Below are positions 17,110 through 26,743 of a stretch of 57,432 nt of DNA, in pieces. The first letter of the stretch is position 1. Each line of letters opens with the position of its first letter. Source of the DNA: an uncultured Myxococcales bacterium (GTDB lineage Bacteria; Myxococcota_A; UBA9042). The translations under genes and the position numbers were made by a program. Where the stretch lies: contig CAINLT010000196.1 in assembly GCA_903850505.1 (NCBI GenBank), positions 1-57,432 on the forward strand. Direction: 5' to 3'. The notes beneath the pieces are model-generated. The model did no database searches. It was not told the origin of the DNA and saw only the letters and a list, made by a program, of their open reading frames with translations.

Positions 17110-18894
17110 ATGAGTACTGCCAACCGCAATGTTCGATTGGGCGTCGTCTACCGCGGCAGCATCGTGCACGAGGAAGTGCTCGATCGCCGCATTGACGTCA
17201 CCGTCGGCCTGCGGGCCGGCTCGACCATCCAGATTCCCGCCAAGGACTACCCGGAATTTCCCGATTCGATCGAACTGCTGGCGATCGAGAACAACCAGTA
17301 TTACCTGCTGGTGCCGAGCGATCCGACGGCGCGCGTGAGCGTGCGCGGCACGACCGAGAAAGGCGCGGCCATGACGGTCCGCGGCAAGCGCGCGATCGCC
17401 ATTGAGAACGCGGCCGGCGGCTCGCTGTCGGTCGGCGACGTCACGATCATGTTCCAGTTTGTGCGCGCGGACTCCACGCCGACGATCACGCGCGAAAGCA
17501 ATGTGCTCCGCGTCGGCCTTGTCTATGACGAGCGCCTGATCTCCGATCGCGTGTTCGACAACGACAAGCAGATCACCATCGGCAACCAGAAGAATCTGTC
17601 GATCGTGCTGCCGGACGAGGACTACCAGGGCCCGGCGATCAAGTTCACGAACAACCGCGACGGTTCGTTCACGCTCCGTGCGCCCGCGACCATGCGGATG
17701 CGTGTGGCGACGGACGGCGGCCCGCTGGAACTCAAGGAGCTGCTGGCCAAGGCCAAGGCCCGCCAGGACGGCAATGACGTCATCGTGCATTTGCCCCTGA
17801 GCACGCGTGGTCGCATCGTCATGGGCCAGCACACGGTGCTGTTCCAGGTCATCAAGCAGACGGTGACTGTGCCGGCGTTCCCGCCCAAGACGCTGGGCCA
17901 GCGCATCGTCGGGCCGTTCATCGTTGAGCCGACGTGGACGATTTCCTTCCTGGGCGCGTTCCTGCTGGTTGGCGCCATCGTCGGCCAGGCGCTGCTGTTC
18001 CAGAGCTCCACGGGCAAGTACCTGGACAAGGCCAAGGCGGAGGACGAAATCGCCCGCGGGCCGATCGAAATCCAGATCGAGCAGAAGGAAGAGCCGCCGA
18101 AGGAAGAACCGGCGGATGAGAAGGTTGCGGACGCAGTGCCGATTCAGGCGCCAGCCGACAAGAAGCCCGCCAAGGACGAAAAGAAGGTCGCCGACAAGGC
18201 ACCGGACAAGGCCAACGACGCGGACAAGAAGCCGGTGTCGACGGGCCAAACGGTCGATCCGGAAGAGGCGAAGCGCAACGCCCGCGAGGCCGTGGTCAAG
18301 AACTCCGTGGCGGGCGCACTCGTCGGCGCCAATGGCGCGGCGACCAAGCTGTTTGCCGACGATGGCGGCGACGGCGAAGGCACTGTGACGGCCAAGTTTG
18401 GCGGTGCGGCGGGCGACGGCGACACAGGCGGCCCCGGCAAGGGCGGTCTGCAGATTGAAGGCGGCGGCAAGGGCGGCGGCACGATCGAGAAAGTGAAGGG
18501 CAAGGGCGGCGGTTTCGGCGAACGCAAAGCGGACGTCGTGAAAGTTGATGAGCCCAAGAAGGTTGAAGCGCAGGCGTCGGTCAAGCTCGGCGGCCTGGAC
18601 GGCGACGATGGCGGCGACGGCAGCAAGGGCGACATCGCCAAGAAGGTCGCGAGCAAGGCCGGCGCGGTAAAAGCCTGCTACGAAGCGGCCTTGCGCGACA
18701 ATCCGGACGTGAGCGGCAAGGTCAAAGTCAGCTTCACGGTCGGGACGGCTGGCACTGTGACGGACGTCACGGTCTCCGGCGCGGATGGCGGCTTCAAGGA
18801 CTGCATCGAAGGCAAATTCAAGGCGATCCGCGGGTTGCCGATTTTGGCCGCGCCCAAGCAGTTCAGCCAGTCGTTCGTGTTCACAAAGAGTTAG
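17110..18894 (+). CDS. AgmX/PglI C-terminal-like (TonB-like) membrane protein with two N-terminal FHA-like domains
   Basis: ATG at 17110. Tandem segments LGVVYRGSIVHEEVLDRRIDVTVG and LRVGLVYDERLISDRVFDNDKQITIG; one TM segment SFLGAFLLVGAIVGQALLF; KP-rich linker; C-terminal VKACYEAALRDNPDVSGKVKVSFTVGTAGTVTDVTV. Confidence 0.85.
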   Translation: MSTANRNVRLGVVYRGSIVHEEVLDRRIDVTVGLRAGSTIQIPAKDYPEFPDSIELLAIENNQYYLLVPSDPTARVSVRGTTEKGAAMTVRGKRAIAIENAAGGSLSVGDVTIMFQFVRADSTPTITRESNVLRVGLVYDERLISDRVFDNDKQITIGNQKNLSIVLPDEDYQGPAIKFTNNRDGSFTLRAPATMRMRVATDGGPLELKELLAKAKARQDGNDVIVHLPLSTRGRIVMGQHTVLFQVIKQTVTVPAFPPKTLGQRIVGPFIVEPTWTISFLGAFLLVGAIVGQALLFQSSTGKYLDKAKAEDEIARGPIEIQIEQKEEPPKEEPADEKVADAVPIQAPADKKPAKDEKKVADKAPDKANDADKKPVSTGQTVDPEEAKRNAREAVVKNSVAGALVGANGAATKLFADDGGDGEGTVTAKFGGAAGDGDTGGPGKGGLQIEGGGKGGGTIEKVKGKGGGFGERKADVVKVDEPKKVEAQASVKLGGLDGDDGGDGSKGDIAKKVASKAGAVKACYEAALRDNPDVSGKVKVSFTVGTAGTVTDVTVSGADGGFKDCIEGKFKAIRGLPILAAPKQFSQSFVFTKS

Positions 18895-19114
18895 GCGAAG
18901 TTGCCGCGCGTCACCGACGCGTTGGCAGGTTGGATGCGAATCTGTCGCAGGAAAGACACCGCCGAACGCACGGATTGTTTGACACGCGTGAGCGACGGCC
19001 GTTAGCATCGGCGGCCGCGCAGACCTCGGCATTGGGCCTGAGAGTCTGTAGGCACTTGGATGACGCTGTTGGCATTCGGAAGATTCCGCTGGCATTTGGA
19101 AGACTGAGGCGCGC

Positions 19115-20905
19115 ATGGCAGTTGATACGAGCCGGGTATTGCGAGTCGGCGTAGTCTGGCGTAGCCAGGTGGTCGCTGAACGCGTGCTTGACCGCCGCAT
19201 TGACGTGAGCGTCGGCAGCCGGCCTGACAGCACGGTCGCCGTCACCGCCAAGGACTACCCGGGCTTCCCCGCGCACATCACGTTGGCCGTCGTCGATCAC
19301 GGCGCCTACCACATCGTCCTGCCGACCGATCCGGCCCACAAACTGGTGCTCCGCGGCGGGCCTGCGGGCAACGACGGCGTCGACAGCACCCAGGTCAAGA
19401 CCGTCAACGGCCAGCGCATCTACCCGATTGAACCGTTCACCGGCGGCTCCGTCTCGATGGGCGACCTCGTCGTCATGTTCCAGTTCGTGCGCGGCGACGC
19501 GATTCCGACGGTGACCCGCGAAGAGACCGTGCTGCGCATCGGCCTGGTCCACGAGGATCGCCTGCTGTCAGACGAGATCTTCCACGGCCACAAGCCGGTG
19601 CTGATCGGCGTCGGTCCGACCAAGACGATCTCGCTCCCGGACGTCGACTACAAGGGCCCCGACGCGGGCTTCACCTTCGACAAGAGCAGCAACAAGTTCC
19701 GCGCGCGCATCCCCAAGGACTCGGTCTTCCGTCTGGCAATTGAAGGCCAGCCGGTCGTCGACAACAAAGATGCGGCGCAAAAAGGCCTCGCCAAGCTGGA
19801 AGGCGACTTCGTGACGTTCGACGTGCCGCTGAAAGCGCGCGGTCGCTGCACGATGGGGCCGTACACGGTGCTGTTCCAGGTGGTGAAGCAGTCGGTCACG
19901 GTGCCGACATTCGCCCGCAAGAGCCTCGGCTCCAAGCTCGCTGCGCCGTTCCTTGCCGACTCGGTGTGGACGCTGTCGCTGCTCGGCGCGTTCGTGCTGA
20001 TTGGCTCGATCGTCGGTCAGGCGCTGCTGTTCCACGCGACGACGGGCAAGTTCCTGGACAAGTCCTCGGCGGAAGAAGAGCTCGCGCACACGACGTTTGA
20101 GGTCCTGATCGAAGAGAAGGAAGAGCCAAAAGACGAAGAGAAGCCGGTCGTGGACATCATGTCCGACAAGGCCAAGGAAGAGACGAAGAAGGAAATCGAG
20201 AAAGCCAAGGTGCCGGACAAGAAGCCGGCGGCGGAGAAGCCGCAGTCGACTGGCCAGACGGTGGATCCGGAAACGCTGAAGCGCAACGCCCGCGAGGCGG
20301 TGGTCAAGAACACGGTGGCGGGCGCGCTTGTGGGCGCCAACGGCGCGGCGACCAAGCTGTTTGCCGACGACGGCGGCGACGGCGAAGGCACCGTGACGGC
20401 CAAGTTCGGCGGCGGCGGCGGCGATGACACGGCTGGCGGTCCCGGCGGCGGTGGCTTGAAGCTGGAAGGCGGCGGCGGCGGCGGCGGCACGATCGAAAAG
20501 GTCAAAGGCAAAGGCGGTGGCTTCGGCGAGCGCAAAGCGGACGTGGCCAAGGTCGATGCCCCGGTCAAGAAAGAGCCGATCGCGGCGGTCAAGCTGGGCG
20601 GCCTCGACGGCGACGACGGCGGCGACGGCAGCGGCAAGGACAACATCGCCAAGAAGGTCGCTGGCCGCGCTGCGGCGGTCAAAGCCTGCTATGAAGCGGC
20701 CTTGCGCGACAATCCAGACGTGAGCGGCAAGGTGTAGGTCAGCTTCACGGTCGGCACCGCCGGCACGATCACGGACGTGACCGTCTCCGGCGCCGAGGGC
20801 GGCTTCAAGGACTGCATCGAGAGCAAGTTCAAGTCGATTCGCGGCTTGCCCATCCTGCCCTCGCCCAAGCAGTTCAACCAGTCCTTCGTCTTCACCAAGA
20901 GCTGA
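19115..20905 (+). pseudogene. Tandem paralog of the preceding gene; ORF interrupted by an in-frame TAG (20735-20737) at a conserved Lys position; C-terminal frame continues to TGA at 20903-20905
   Basis: ORF 19115..20737 ends ...DNPDVSGKV*. The same frame then reads VSFTVGTAGTITDVTVSGAEGGFKDCIESKFKSIRGLPILPSPKQFNQSFVFTKS*, collinear with the 17110..18894 product. Confidence 0.8.
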
Positions 20906-20935
20906 GCTGACGGCGACAGCCTGCAACGAGGCGGC

Positions 20936-21529
20936 ATGTTTGTCCTCGGTCTGACAGGCGGCATCGGCTGCGGCAAATCCACAGTTTCCAACTTTTTGGC
21001 GACGCTCGGCGCGCGCATCCTGGACGGCGATCGCGTCGCCCGCGACGTCGTTCAGCCCGGCGAATTGGGTCTGCAGCGCGTCGTGGAGCGCTTCGGCGCC
21101 GAAATGCTGCTGCCGGACGGTCAGCTCGACCGCCCGCGGCTTGGCCAGCTCGTGTTCAGCGACGATCAGGCGCGGCTGGACCTGAACGCCCTGCTGCACC
21201 CGCTGATCCTGCAGCGCCTGCGCGCGGACGTGGCGCGGGCGCTGGCGGATGGCGTAGGCGTGTGCGTGCTGGACGTGCCGCTTTTGCTGGAAATGGCGCT
21301 GGCGGGCGATTGCGACGCGGTGTGGACCGTCGAGTGTGCGCCAGAGACGCAGGTGGCACGCATCGTCGCGCGCAATGGCTTGACCGCCGATCAGGCACGC
21401 GCACGCATTGCGGCCCAGTGGCCGGGCGCGCGGCGAAAAGCGGCGGCGACGGCGGTCCTTGACAACGACGGCACGCTGGCAGAGCTTCACGCACGCATCG
21501 CACAGCTCTGGCAGCGGCTTCCGCAGTGA
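20936..21529 (+). CDS. coaE: Dephospho-CoA kinase
   Basis: MFVLGLTGGIGCGKSTVSNFLATLGARILDGDRVARDVVQPG...VCVLDVPLLLEM... Confidence 0.95.
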   Translation: MFVLGLTGGIGCGKSTVSNFLATLGARILDGDRVARDVVQPGELGLQRVVERFGAEMLLPDGQLDRPRLGQLVFSDDQARLDLNALLHPLILQRLRADVARALADGVGVCVLDVPLLLEMALAGDCDAVWTVECAPETQVARIVARNGLTADQARARIAAQWPGARRKAAATAVLDNDGTLAELHARIAQLWQRLPQ

Positions 21530-21562
21530 CCCGGGCGCCGCGCTGAAAGGAAAGGCAAGTTG

Positions 21563-22612
21563 ATGGCCAGCACCAAAACCGTCCTGGTAACCGGCTTCCC
21601 GACGGACGTCGCCCGCGAGCAGATCCGCATGCTCGTGCAAGGCGGCGACCGCGTGCTGCTGCTCGTGCGTGCCAAGTTCATGCCTGACGCGCAGGCGTTC
21701 GCCGCGGAACTCGTCGGCGAGCCCGGTCAAATCGCGATGCTACAGGGCGACATTCTGGAGCTGGACATGGGCCTGAGCGGCATGCAAATCCGCCAGCTCC
21801 ATGCAGAAGTCCAGGAGGTGCACCACGCCGCGGCGATCTCCTATCTCGGCATTCAGGCGCCGCGCATGCGCGAGGTCAACGTCGAGGGCCTGAGGGAAGT
21901 GCTGGAGGTGTGCCTGGGGATGCGCAAGCTGGAGCGGATTTGCCTCTGGTCGACCGCTTTTGTCGCAGGCGATCGCGAAGGCGTCGTGCGCGAGGACGAG
22001 CTGTTCGTCGGCCAGCACTTTCGCAATGCTTATGAAGAGACCAAGGCCGAGGCGGAACGCCTTGCGCGCACGGCGATGGCCAAGCTGCCGATCACGATCG
22101 TGCGGCCGTCGATCCTCGTCGGTGATTCGGTGACGGGCGCGGTGTCGCGCCTCGATGGCCCATACCTGCTGGTGAACGCCATTGTGCACGCGGGGCAGAC
22201 GCCCGTGCCGCTGCCCGGGCGCGGTCAACATCCGCTGCACCTCGTCCCGGTTGACTATGCCGCGCGCGCCGCGCTGTTCCTGACCCGCCATCCCGACGCG
22301 CTGGGCGGGACTTTCCACCTCACCGATCCGCAGCCGCTCACGGCCCGGCAGTTCTACGATGCGGTCGCCGACGCCGCCAACAAGCCGCGCCCGACGATCT
22401 TCCTTCCGGAAGGCCTGAGCCGCGCGGTCCTGAACCTGCCGTTGGTGCGCGATTTTGTCCGCAACGAGCGCACGTTCCTCGACTGGTTTGACACCGATGT
22501 TTACTACGACAACAGCCGGGCGCGGGCGCTACTTGGCCCCAGCGGCATCGAATGCCCCGCCGCGCCGTCCTACGTCGACGCGCTCGTTCGGTACGTCCGG
22601 GAACGCACCTGA
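21563..22612 (+). CDS. SDR / NAD-dependent epimerase-dehydratase family (thioester-reductase-like) oxidoreductase
   Basis: MASTKTVLVTGFPTDVAREQIRMLV...; GDILELDMGLS; YEETKAEAERLA; ITIVRPSILVGDS. Confidence 0.85.
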   Translation: MASTKTVLVTGFPTDVAREQIRMLVQGGDRVLLLVRAKFMPDAQAFAAELVGEPGQIAMLQGDILELDMGLSGMQIRQLHAEVQEVHHAAAISYLGIQAPRMREVNVEGLREVLEVCLGMRKLERICLWSTAFVAGDREGVVREDELFVGQHFRNAYEETKAEAERLARTAMAKLPITIVRPSILVGDSVTGAVSRLDGPYLLVNAIVHAGQTPVPLPGRGQHPLHLVPVDYAARAALFLTRHPDALGGTFHLTDPQPLTARQFYDAVADAANKPRPTIFLPEGLSRAVLNLPLVRDFVRNERTFLDWFDTDVYYDNSRARALLGPSGIECPAAPSYVDALVRYVRERT

Positions 22613-22800
22613 CGTTGATCTCGCCCCGACTCAATGCTACCCTCTGACCTGACCGGTGTGTCTTGTTCCTGTGTGGCTCCTCCCCCGTGCGCACAGAGTT
22701 TGCGGACCGCGTCCAAGTGGAAAGATTTTTCCGCATTGCGCCGCGGTTTTTGCGTTGAGATCTCAACGTTAGCCAGACGCCGACACTTACGAGAAAGCGC

Positions 22801-23694
22801 ATGGTCCGTTCGTCGCCGCTTGACGCCCAAACCCGCATCACATCGGTCCGCGATGTCCTGGCGATGAACGTCACGCGCGACGCGTACCTCGTGCAAGTGC
22901 GCGGTCCGGATTTGGGCCGCCGCCTGCTGCTGAACGACCGCCAGGTGACGATCGGCCGCGATCCGGACAACACGATCGTGCTCAAGAGCGACAGCGTGTC
23001 GCGCGTGCACGCCCGCATCGAGCCGTGGGAAGGCGGCCACCGCGTCGTCGACAACCAATCGACCAATGGCACTTACCGCAACAACGTCCTGATCAAGGGG
23101 CAGGAGATGCTCGTCACCGGCGACTACGTGCAGGCCGGCGACGCCATCTTCAAATACCTCGCCGGCGACAACATTGAAGTCGCGTACCACGAGGAAATTT
23201 ACCGCCTGACGATTGAGGACAGCCTGACGCAGGTCGCCAACAAGCGCGCGTTGCTGGACTTTCTGGAGAAGGAATTCGCCCGCGCGAAGCGGTATCAGCG
23301 GCCGCTGACGCTCATCATGGTCGATCTGGACCACTTCAAGCGCGTCAACGACGGATTTGGCCACTTGATGGGCGACTTCGTGCTCCGCGAATTCGCCCGC
23401 CTCGTCGCCGCGCGCATCCGCCGTGAAGAGCTGTTTGCCCGCTACGGCGGCGAAGAGTTCTGCGTGGTGCTGCCAGAACTGGACCGGGTCGCAGCCGCGA
23501 AATTCGCTGAAGTGATCCGCGCCCAGATTGAAGAGCATTCCTTTGAATTTGAAGGGAACGTTCTGAAGATGACGGCGAGCTTTGGCGTGAGCGAGCTGAG
23601 TGAGTCGATGGGCCGGCCGGACGATCTGCTGCTGGCTGCCGACGAGAACCTGTACAAAGCCAAGCACGACGGCCGCAACCGCGTCATCGGCTAG
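22801..23694 (+). CDS. FHA-domain diguanylate cyclase (FHA-GGDEF)
   Basis: FHA: VTIGRDPDNTIVLKSDSVSRVHARIE...NQSTNGTYRN. GGDEF: MVDLDHFKRVNDGFGHLMGD...RYGGEEF. Confidence 0.95.
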   Translation: MVRSSPLDAQTRITSVRDVLAMNVTRDAYLVQVRGPDLGRRLLLNDRQVTIGRDPDNTIVLKSDSVSRVHARIEPWEGGHRVVDNQSTNGTYRNNVLIKGQEMLVTGDYVQAGDAIFKYLAGDNIEVAYHEEIYRLTIEDSLTQVANKRALLDFLEKEFARAKRYQRPLTLIMVDLDHFKRVNDGFGHLMGDFVLREFARLVAARIRREELFARYGGEEFCVVLPELDRVAAAKFAEVIRAQIEEHSFEFEGNVLKMTASFGVSELSESMGRPDDLLLAADENLYKAKHDGRNRVIG

Positions 23695-23828
23695 GGCGCG
23701 CGCGGCATTCTCACGCAGCTTCGGGTTGCACGCGGCGCAGCGCATCGACGGCACGGATGGCGACCCAGGCAATCGCGATACTTGTCTTTCTCGCGCAAAA
23801 CCGTACCGTTCACGCTGGAGAGACGCCC

Positions 23829-24701
23829 ATGAACTTCGCCGCGCCCGAGCCGACACCCGATCCCACTGACCTGCTGGCACCGCTCGGGGTCGCAGAAATG
23901 GCCGAGCCGCATACGCTGCCACCGGGCGGCCTGCTGGATTTGGACGATGCGCTCGCGGAGGCGCTTGCTGCCGTGGAAGCCGTCGAAGCGGAGCAGATCA
24001 TTGTCCGGCAACAGGCGCTGGCCGCGGATTCGCCGGCGCCGGAAACGCTGCCAGAAGGCGACTTGCCGGCGCGCCCGGAGATTCGCGGCATGCCGGTCTC
24101 TGGCGGCGACGAGCAGATCCGCGACCTGAAGCTGAAGCTGATGGACGCGCGGCATCGTCAGGAGCGCGACCAGAAGGAACTGGACCAGTTGATGGCCGAC
24201 CTGAGCGTGACGCGCAAGCGCTACCACAAGCTCGGGGCGGAGCACGATGAGCTGCGCAAGCGCCTGCAGCGCGCCGAACTGGACCTGCCCGACCAGGGCG
24301 CGCGCAACGTCCTCAACGCGCTGCTGGGGCCGCTGGACCACCTGATGGAGGTGTTTGACCATCTGGCGGCGCGCGAGACGCTGTCCGCACAGGGCCGCGA
24401 GGCGCTGACGATGCTGCAGGGACAATGGCAGCGGGCCTTTGGCGTGCTGCAAGTGACGCCATTTGACGCGCTGGGCCAGCCGTATGACGCGCACCTCCAC
24501 GAGTACATCGCGCAAGCGCCGTCGGACGCGCCGCCGGGCCAGGTTATCCGCCAAGTGGGGCGCGGCTACCTGTTGGCGGGGCGGCTGTTGCGGTCAGCGC
24601 GCGTTGTCGTGTCGGGCGGCCTGCCGGGCACGCAGCCCGTGCCGACGATCGACCTGGAGCCAGCGCCAGACCCGGAAACGGATCCATTCGCCGATCTGTA
24701 G
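23829..24701 (+). CDS. grpE: GrpE-like nucleotide exchange factor
   Basis: Coiled-coil region followed by LGPLDHLMEVFDHL...FGVLQVTPFDALGQPYDAHLHEYIAQAPSDAPPGQVIRQVGRGYLLAGRLLRSARVVVSGG. Confidence 0.85.
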   Translation: MNFAAPEPTPDPTDLLAPLGVAEMAEPHTLPPGGLLDLDDALAEALAAVEAVEAEQIIVRQQALAADSPAPETLPEGDLPARPEIRGMPVSGGDEQIRDLKLKLMDARHRQERDQKELDQLMADLSVTRKRYHKLGAEHDELRKRLQRAELDLPDQGARNVLNALLGPLDHLMEVFDHLAARETLSAQGREALTMLQGQWQRAFGVLQVTPFDALGQPYDAHLHEYIAQAPSDAPPGQVIRQVGRGYLLAGRLLRSARVVVSGGLPGTQPVPTIDLEPAPDPETDPFADL

Positions 24702-24800
24702 TTTCTGGAAGGGGACTTGGCGGTCGCGCTTGGCGAACCTGCCAGCAGCCAACGTGCCCACGACGAGGCAGCGTTGGATCTCCGGGCATCGCCGGCTTGT

Positions 24801-25757
24801 TTAGTGCAGGCGCTCAGCCACGCGGCGGGCGAGCTCAATCATCTGGTCGCCGCTGCAGACCTTGGCCGCGCAGGACACGGCGGCGAGCAGCGGTCGGCGC
24901 GGATCGACGAACACCAAAGTCACGACGTTCCCATAGAACGAGCGAAAGCCCATGTCCGTGATCTTGTTGGTCGGCGTGACGTTCGAGTACGAATTCTTCA
25001 TCGTGTTGAAGCGCGTGCGGCTCTCCGCGAGGTTGGGATCGCGCCAGACTTGCACGCTGACGCCAAACAGTTCGGCCTTGTCGGTCGCGTAGAACATCGC
25101 GTTGTAGTTGGGCGTCGGCGTAATGCCCACGAGTTCCGTCCGGTGGAATTTCTGCTTGGCGCCGAGCACCTTGGGCAGATCCGCGGCGATGATGTAGCCG
25201 TTGACATCCAGCGGCGCCTCGGTCGGCGCGGCGTGCACAACCACGGCGCCCGGCGGCAAGGGCGGCTCTTCCGCCTTGGGCGCGGGCTTGGGCGGCTCCG
25301 GCTTGATGGCTTCCTGCTTGGCCGGCTCGGACTTGACCGGCTCAGCTTTGGCGACCACTTCCGCAGGCTTGCCCCGGCCAGCGGGCACGGGCACGACGGG
25401 CGCGGGCGCGGGCGCAGCAGCGACAGGGGCGGGCGGCACGGCGGCAGGCGACGGCGCAGCAGCCGGCGTCGGGGTCTCAGGCGCGCCGGCGACGTGCGGT
25501 GCGGGCGCGCGCTGGGATGCCACGGCGGGTACGGCGGCTTTGTCACCTTCAGCCGGCTTGGCAGCAGCGTCCTTGGCTTTGCCATCCGTCGGCTTCTTGG
25601 CCTTGACGATCGGCGGCTTGGTGCCCGGCGCAGCAGCGCCAGCGTCCGTCGACTTCTTGCAGCCCGCCACGCCGCCCAGGGCGAGGGACAGGCCCAAGGC
25701 CAGTCGCGCCGCGACAAGCAAGGGGCTGGAAATCTGGAATCGCTGCAAAGTTGCCAT
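24801..25757 (-). CDS. Pro/Ala-rich lipoprotein, unknown function
   Basis: ATG at 25757; MATLQRFQISSPLLVAARLALGLSLALGGVAGCKKS lipobox; Pro/Ala/Lys-rich linker then a globular C-terminus. Confidence 0.8.
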   Translation of the reverse strand: MATLQRFQISSPLLVAARLALGLSLALGGVAGCKKSTDAGAAAPGTKPPIVKAKKPTDGKAKDAAAKPAEGDKAAVPAVASQRAPAPHVAGAPETPTPAAAPSPAAVPPAPVAAAPAPAPVVPVPAGRGKPAEVVAKAEPVKSEPAKQEAIKPEPPKPAPKAEEPPLPPGAVVVHAAPTEAPLDVNGYIIAADLPKVLGAKQKFHRTELVGITPTPNYNAMFYATDKAELFGVSVQVWRDPNLAESRTRFNTMKNSYSNVTPTNKITDMGFRSFYGNVVTLVFVDPRRPLLAAVSCAAKVCSGDQMIELARRVAERLH

Positions 25758-25990
25758 GCTCAGCCGTTGGTGTTTGGTCGCGCGCGGTGGGCGCATTTTG
25801 CCCAGTCTTGTGACAGGCGGCGGCACTATCGACCGAACCGCCGCGGCTGTCAACGCAACAACCCGAGCTGCAACGCCGCGCGCACCGTCGCTATTCCCGT
25901 TCCCGCCGCGGGTCGCGCAAATCCACGGACTGACTTGACCGCACGGGAACGCAGCCGCATGATAGTTGCGCTAGAGCCACGAGGCCCGCT

Positions 25991-26692
25991 ATGTCATTTT
26001 TGCGTTTTCTGACTTCCCCTACCCTTGCCTTCAGCTGCGTTGCGGTTCTCGCCGCGTGTGGCGGATCGCATGCCGATACCAAGGCGGCCGAGTCGGCATC
26101 TGCCGGACCGACGGACGCGGAGCGCAATGCTGCGGCCCAACCGGTCCAGACGGAATCCGACGCCAACGGCGCGATTGAACGCATTGACGTGAACGGCGAC
26201 CACAAGCCGGACGTGTTCAAGTTCTATCGCAACGTTGAAGTCGCCGGCGCGGATCCCGCGGCGCCCAAGACGATGAAGCGCGCACTCGTTCGCAAGGAAC
26301 TGGATGTGAACTTTGACCAGCGCATCGACATCGTCGAGTTCTACGAAGGCGAGCCGGGCAAAGAGCAGAAGGTCAAGGAAGAGTTCGACCTCGACTTTGA
26401 CGGCCGCGTCGACGAGACGCGCCACTACAAGGACGGCAATGTCACGCTGATCGAGCTGGACCTCGGTTTTGACGGCAAGACGGACACCTGGAGCTACTAC
26501 CAGCTCACGCAGAACGAGGAAGGCAAGCCGGTCAACCGCCTTGTGGAACGCCGCCGCGATACCAACGGCGACGGCGCGGTCGACGTGTGGGAGTACTACA
26601 CCAAGGGCGTCATCGTGAAGATCGGCACGGATTCGAACGGCGACGGAACGCCTGATCAGTTCCAGCGCATCGACCAGAAGGGCGCCAAGTAG
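25991..26692 (+). CDS. Lipoprotein with repeated DxNxDxxxD calcium-binding-like motifs
   Basis: MSFLRFLTSPTLAFSCVAVLAACGGS; motifs DVNGDHKPD, DVNFDQRID, DLDFDGRVD, DLGFDGKTD, DTNGDGAVD, DSNGDGTPD. Confidence 0.85.
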   Translation: MSFLRFLTSPTLAFSCVAVLAACGGSHADTKAAESASAGPTDAERNAAAQPVQTESDANGAIERIDVNGDHKPDVFKFYRNVEVAGADPAAPKTMKRALVRKELDVNFDQRIDIVEFYEGEPGKEQKVKEEFDLDFDGRVDETRHYKDGNVTLIELDLGFDGKTDTWSYYQLTQNEEGKPVNRLVERRRDTNGDGAVDVWEYYTKGVIVKIGTDSNGDGTPDQFQRIDQKGAK

Positions 26693-26743
26693 CGCCGCTG
26701 CGATCCCCCAAAGCTTGATTGTCGAACGGAACGCGCGCTGGAT

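Noticed and set aside
20735-20737. Pyrrolysine or programmed amber readthrough as the explanation for the in-frame TAG
   Set aside because: No pyl genes or suppressor tRNA are visible in the window and the paralog has Lys here; a recent nonsense mutation or base-call error is simpler, so readthrough is kept only as an alternative.
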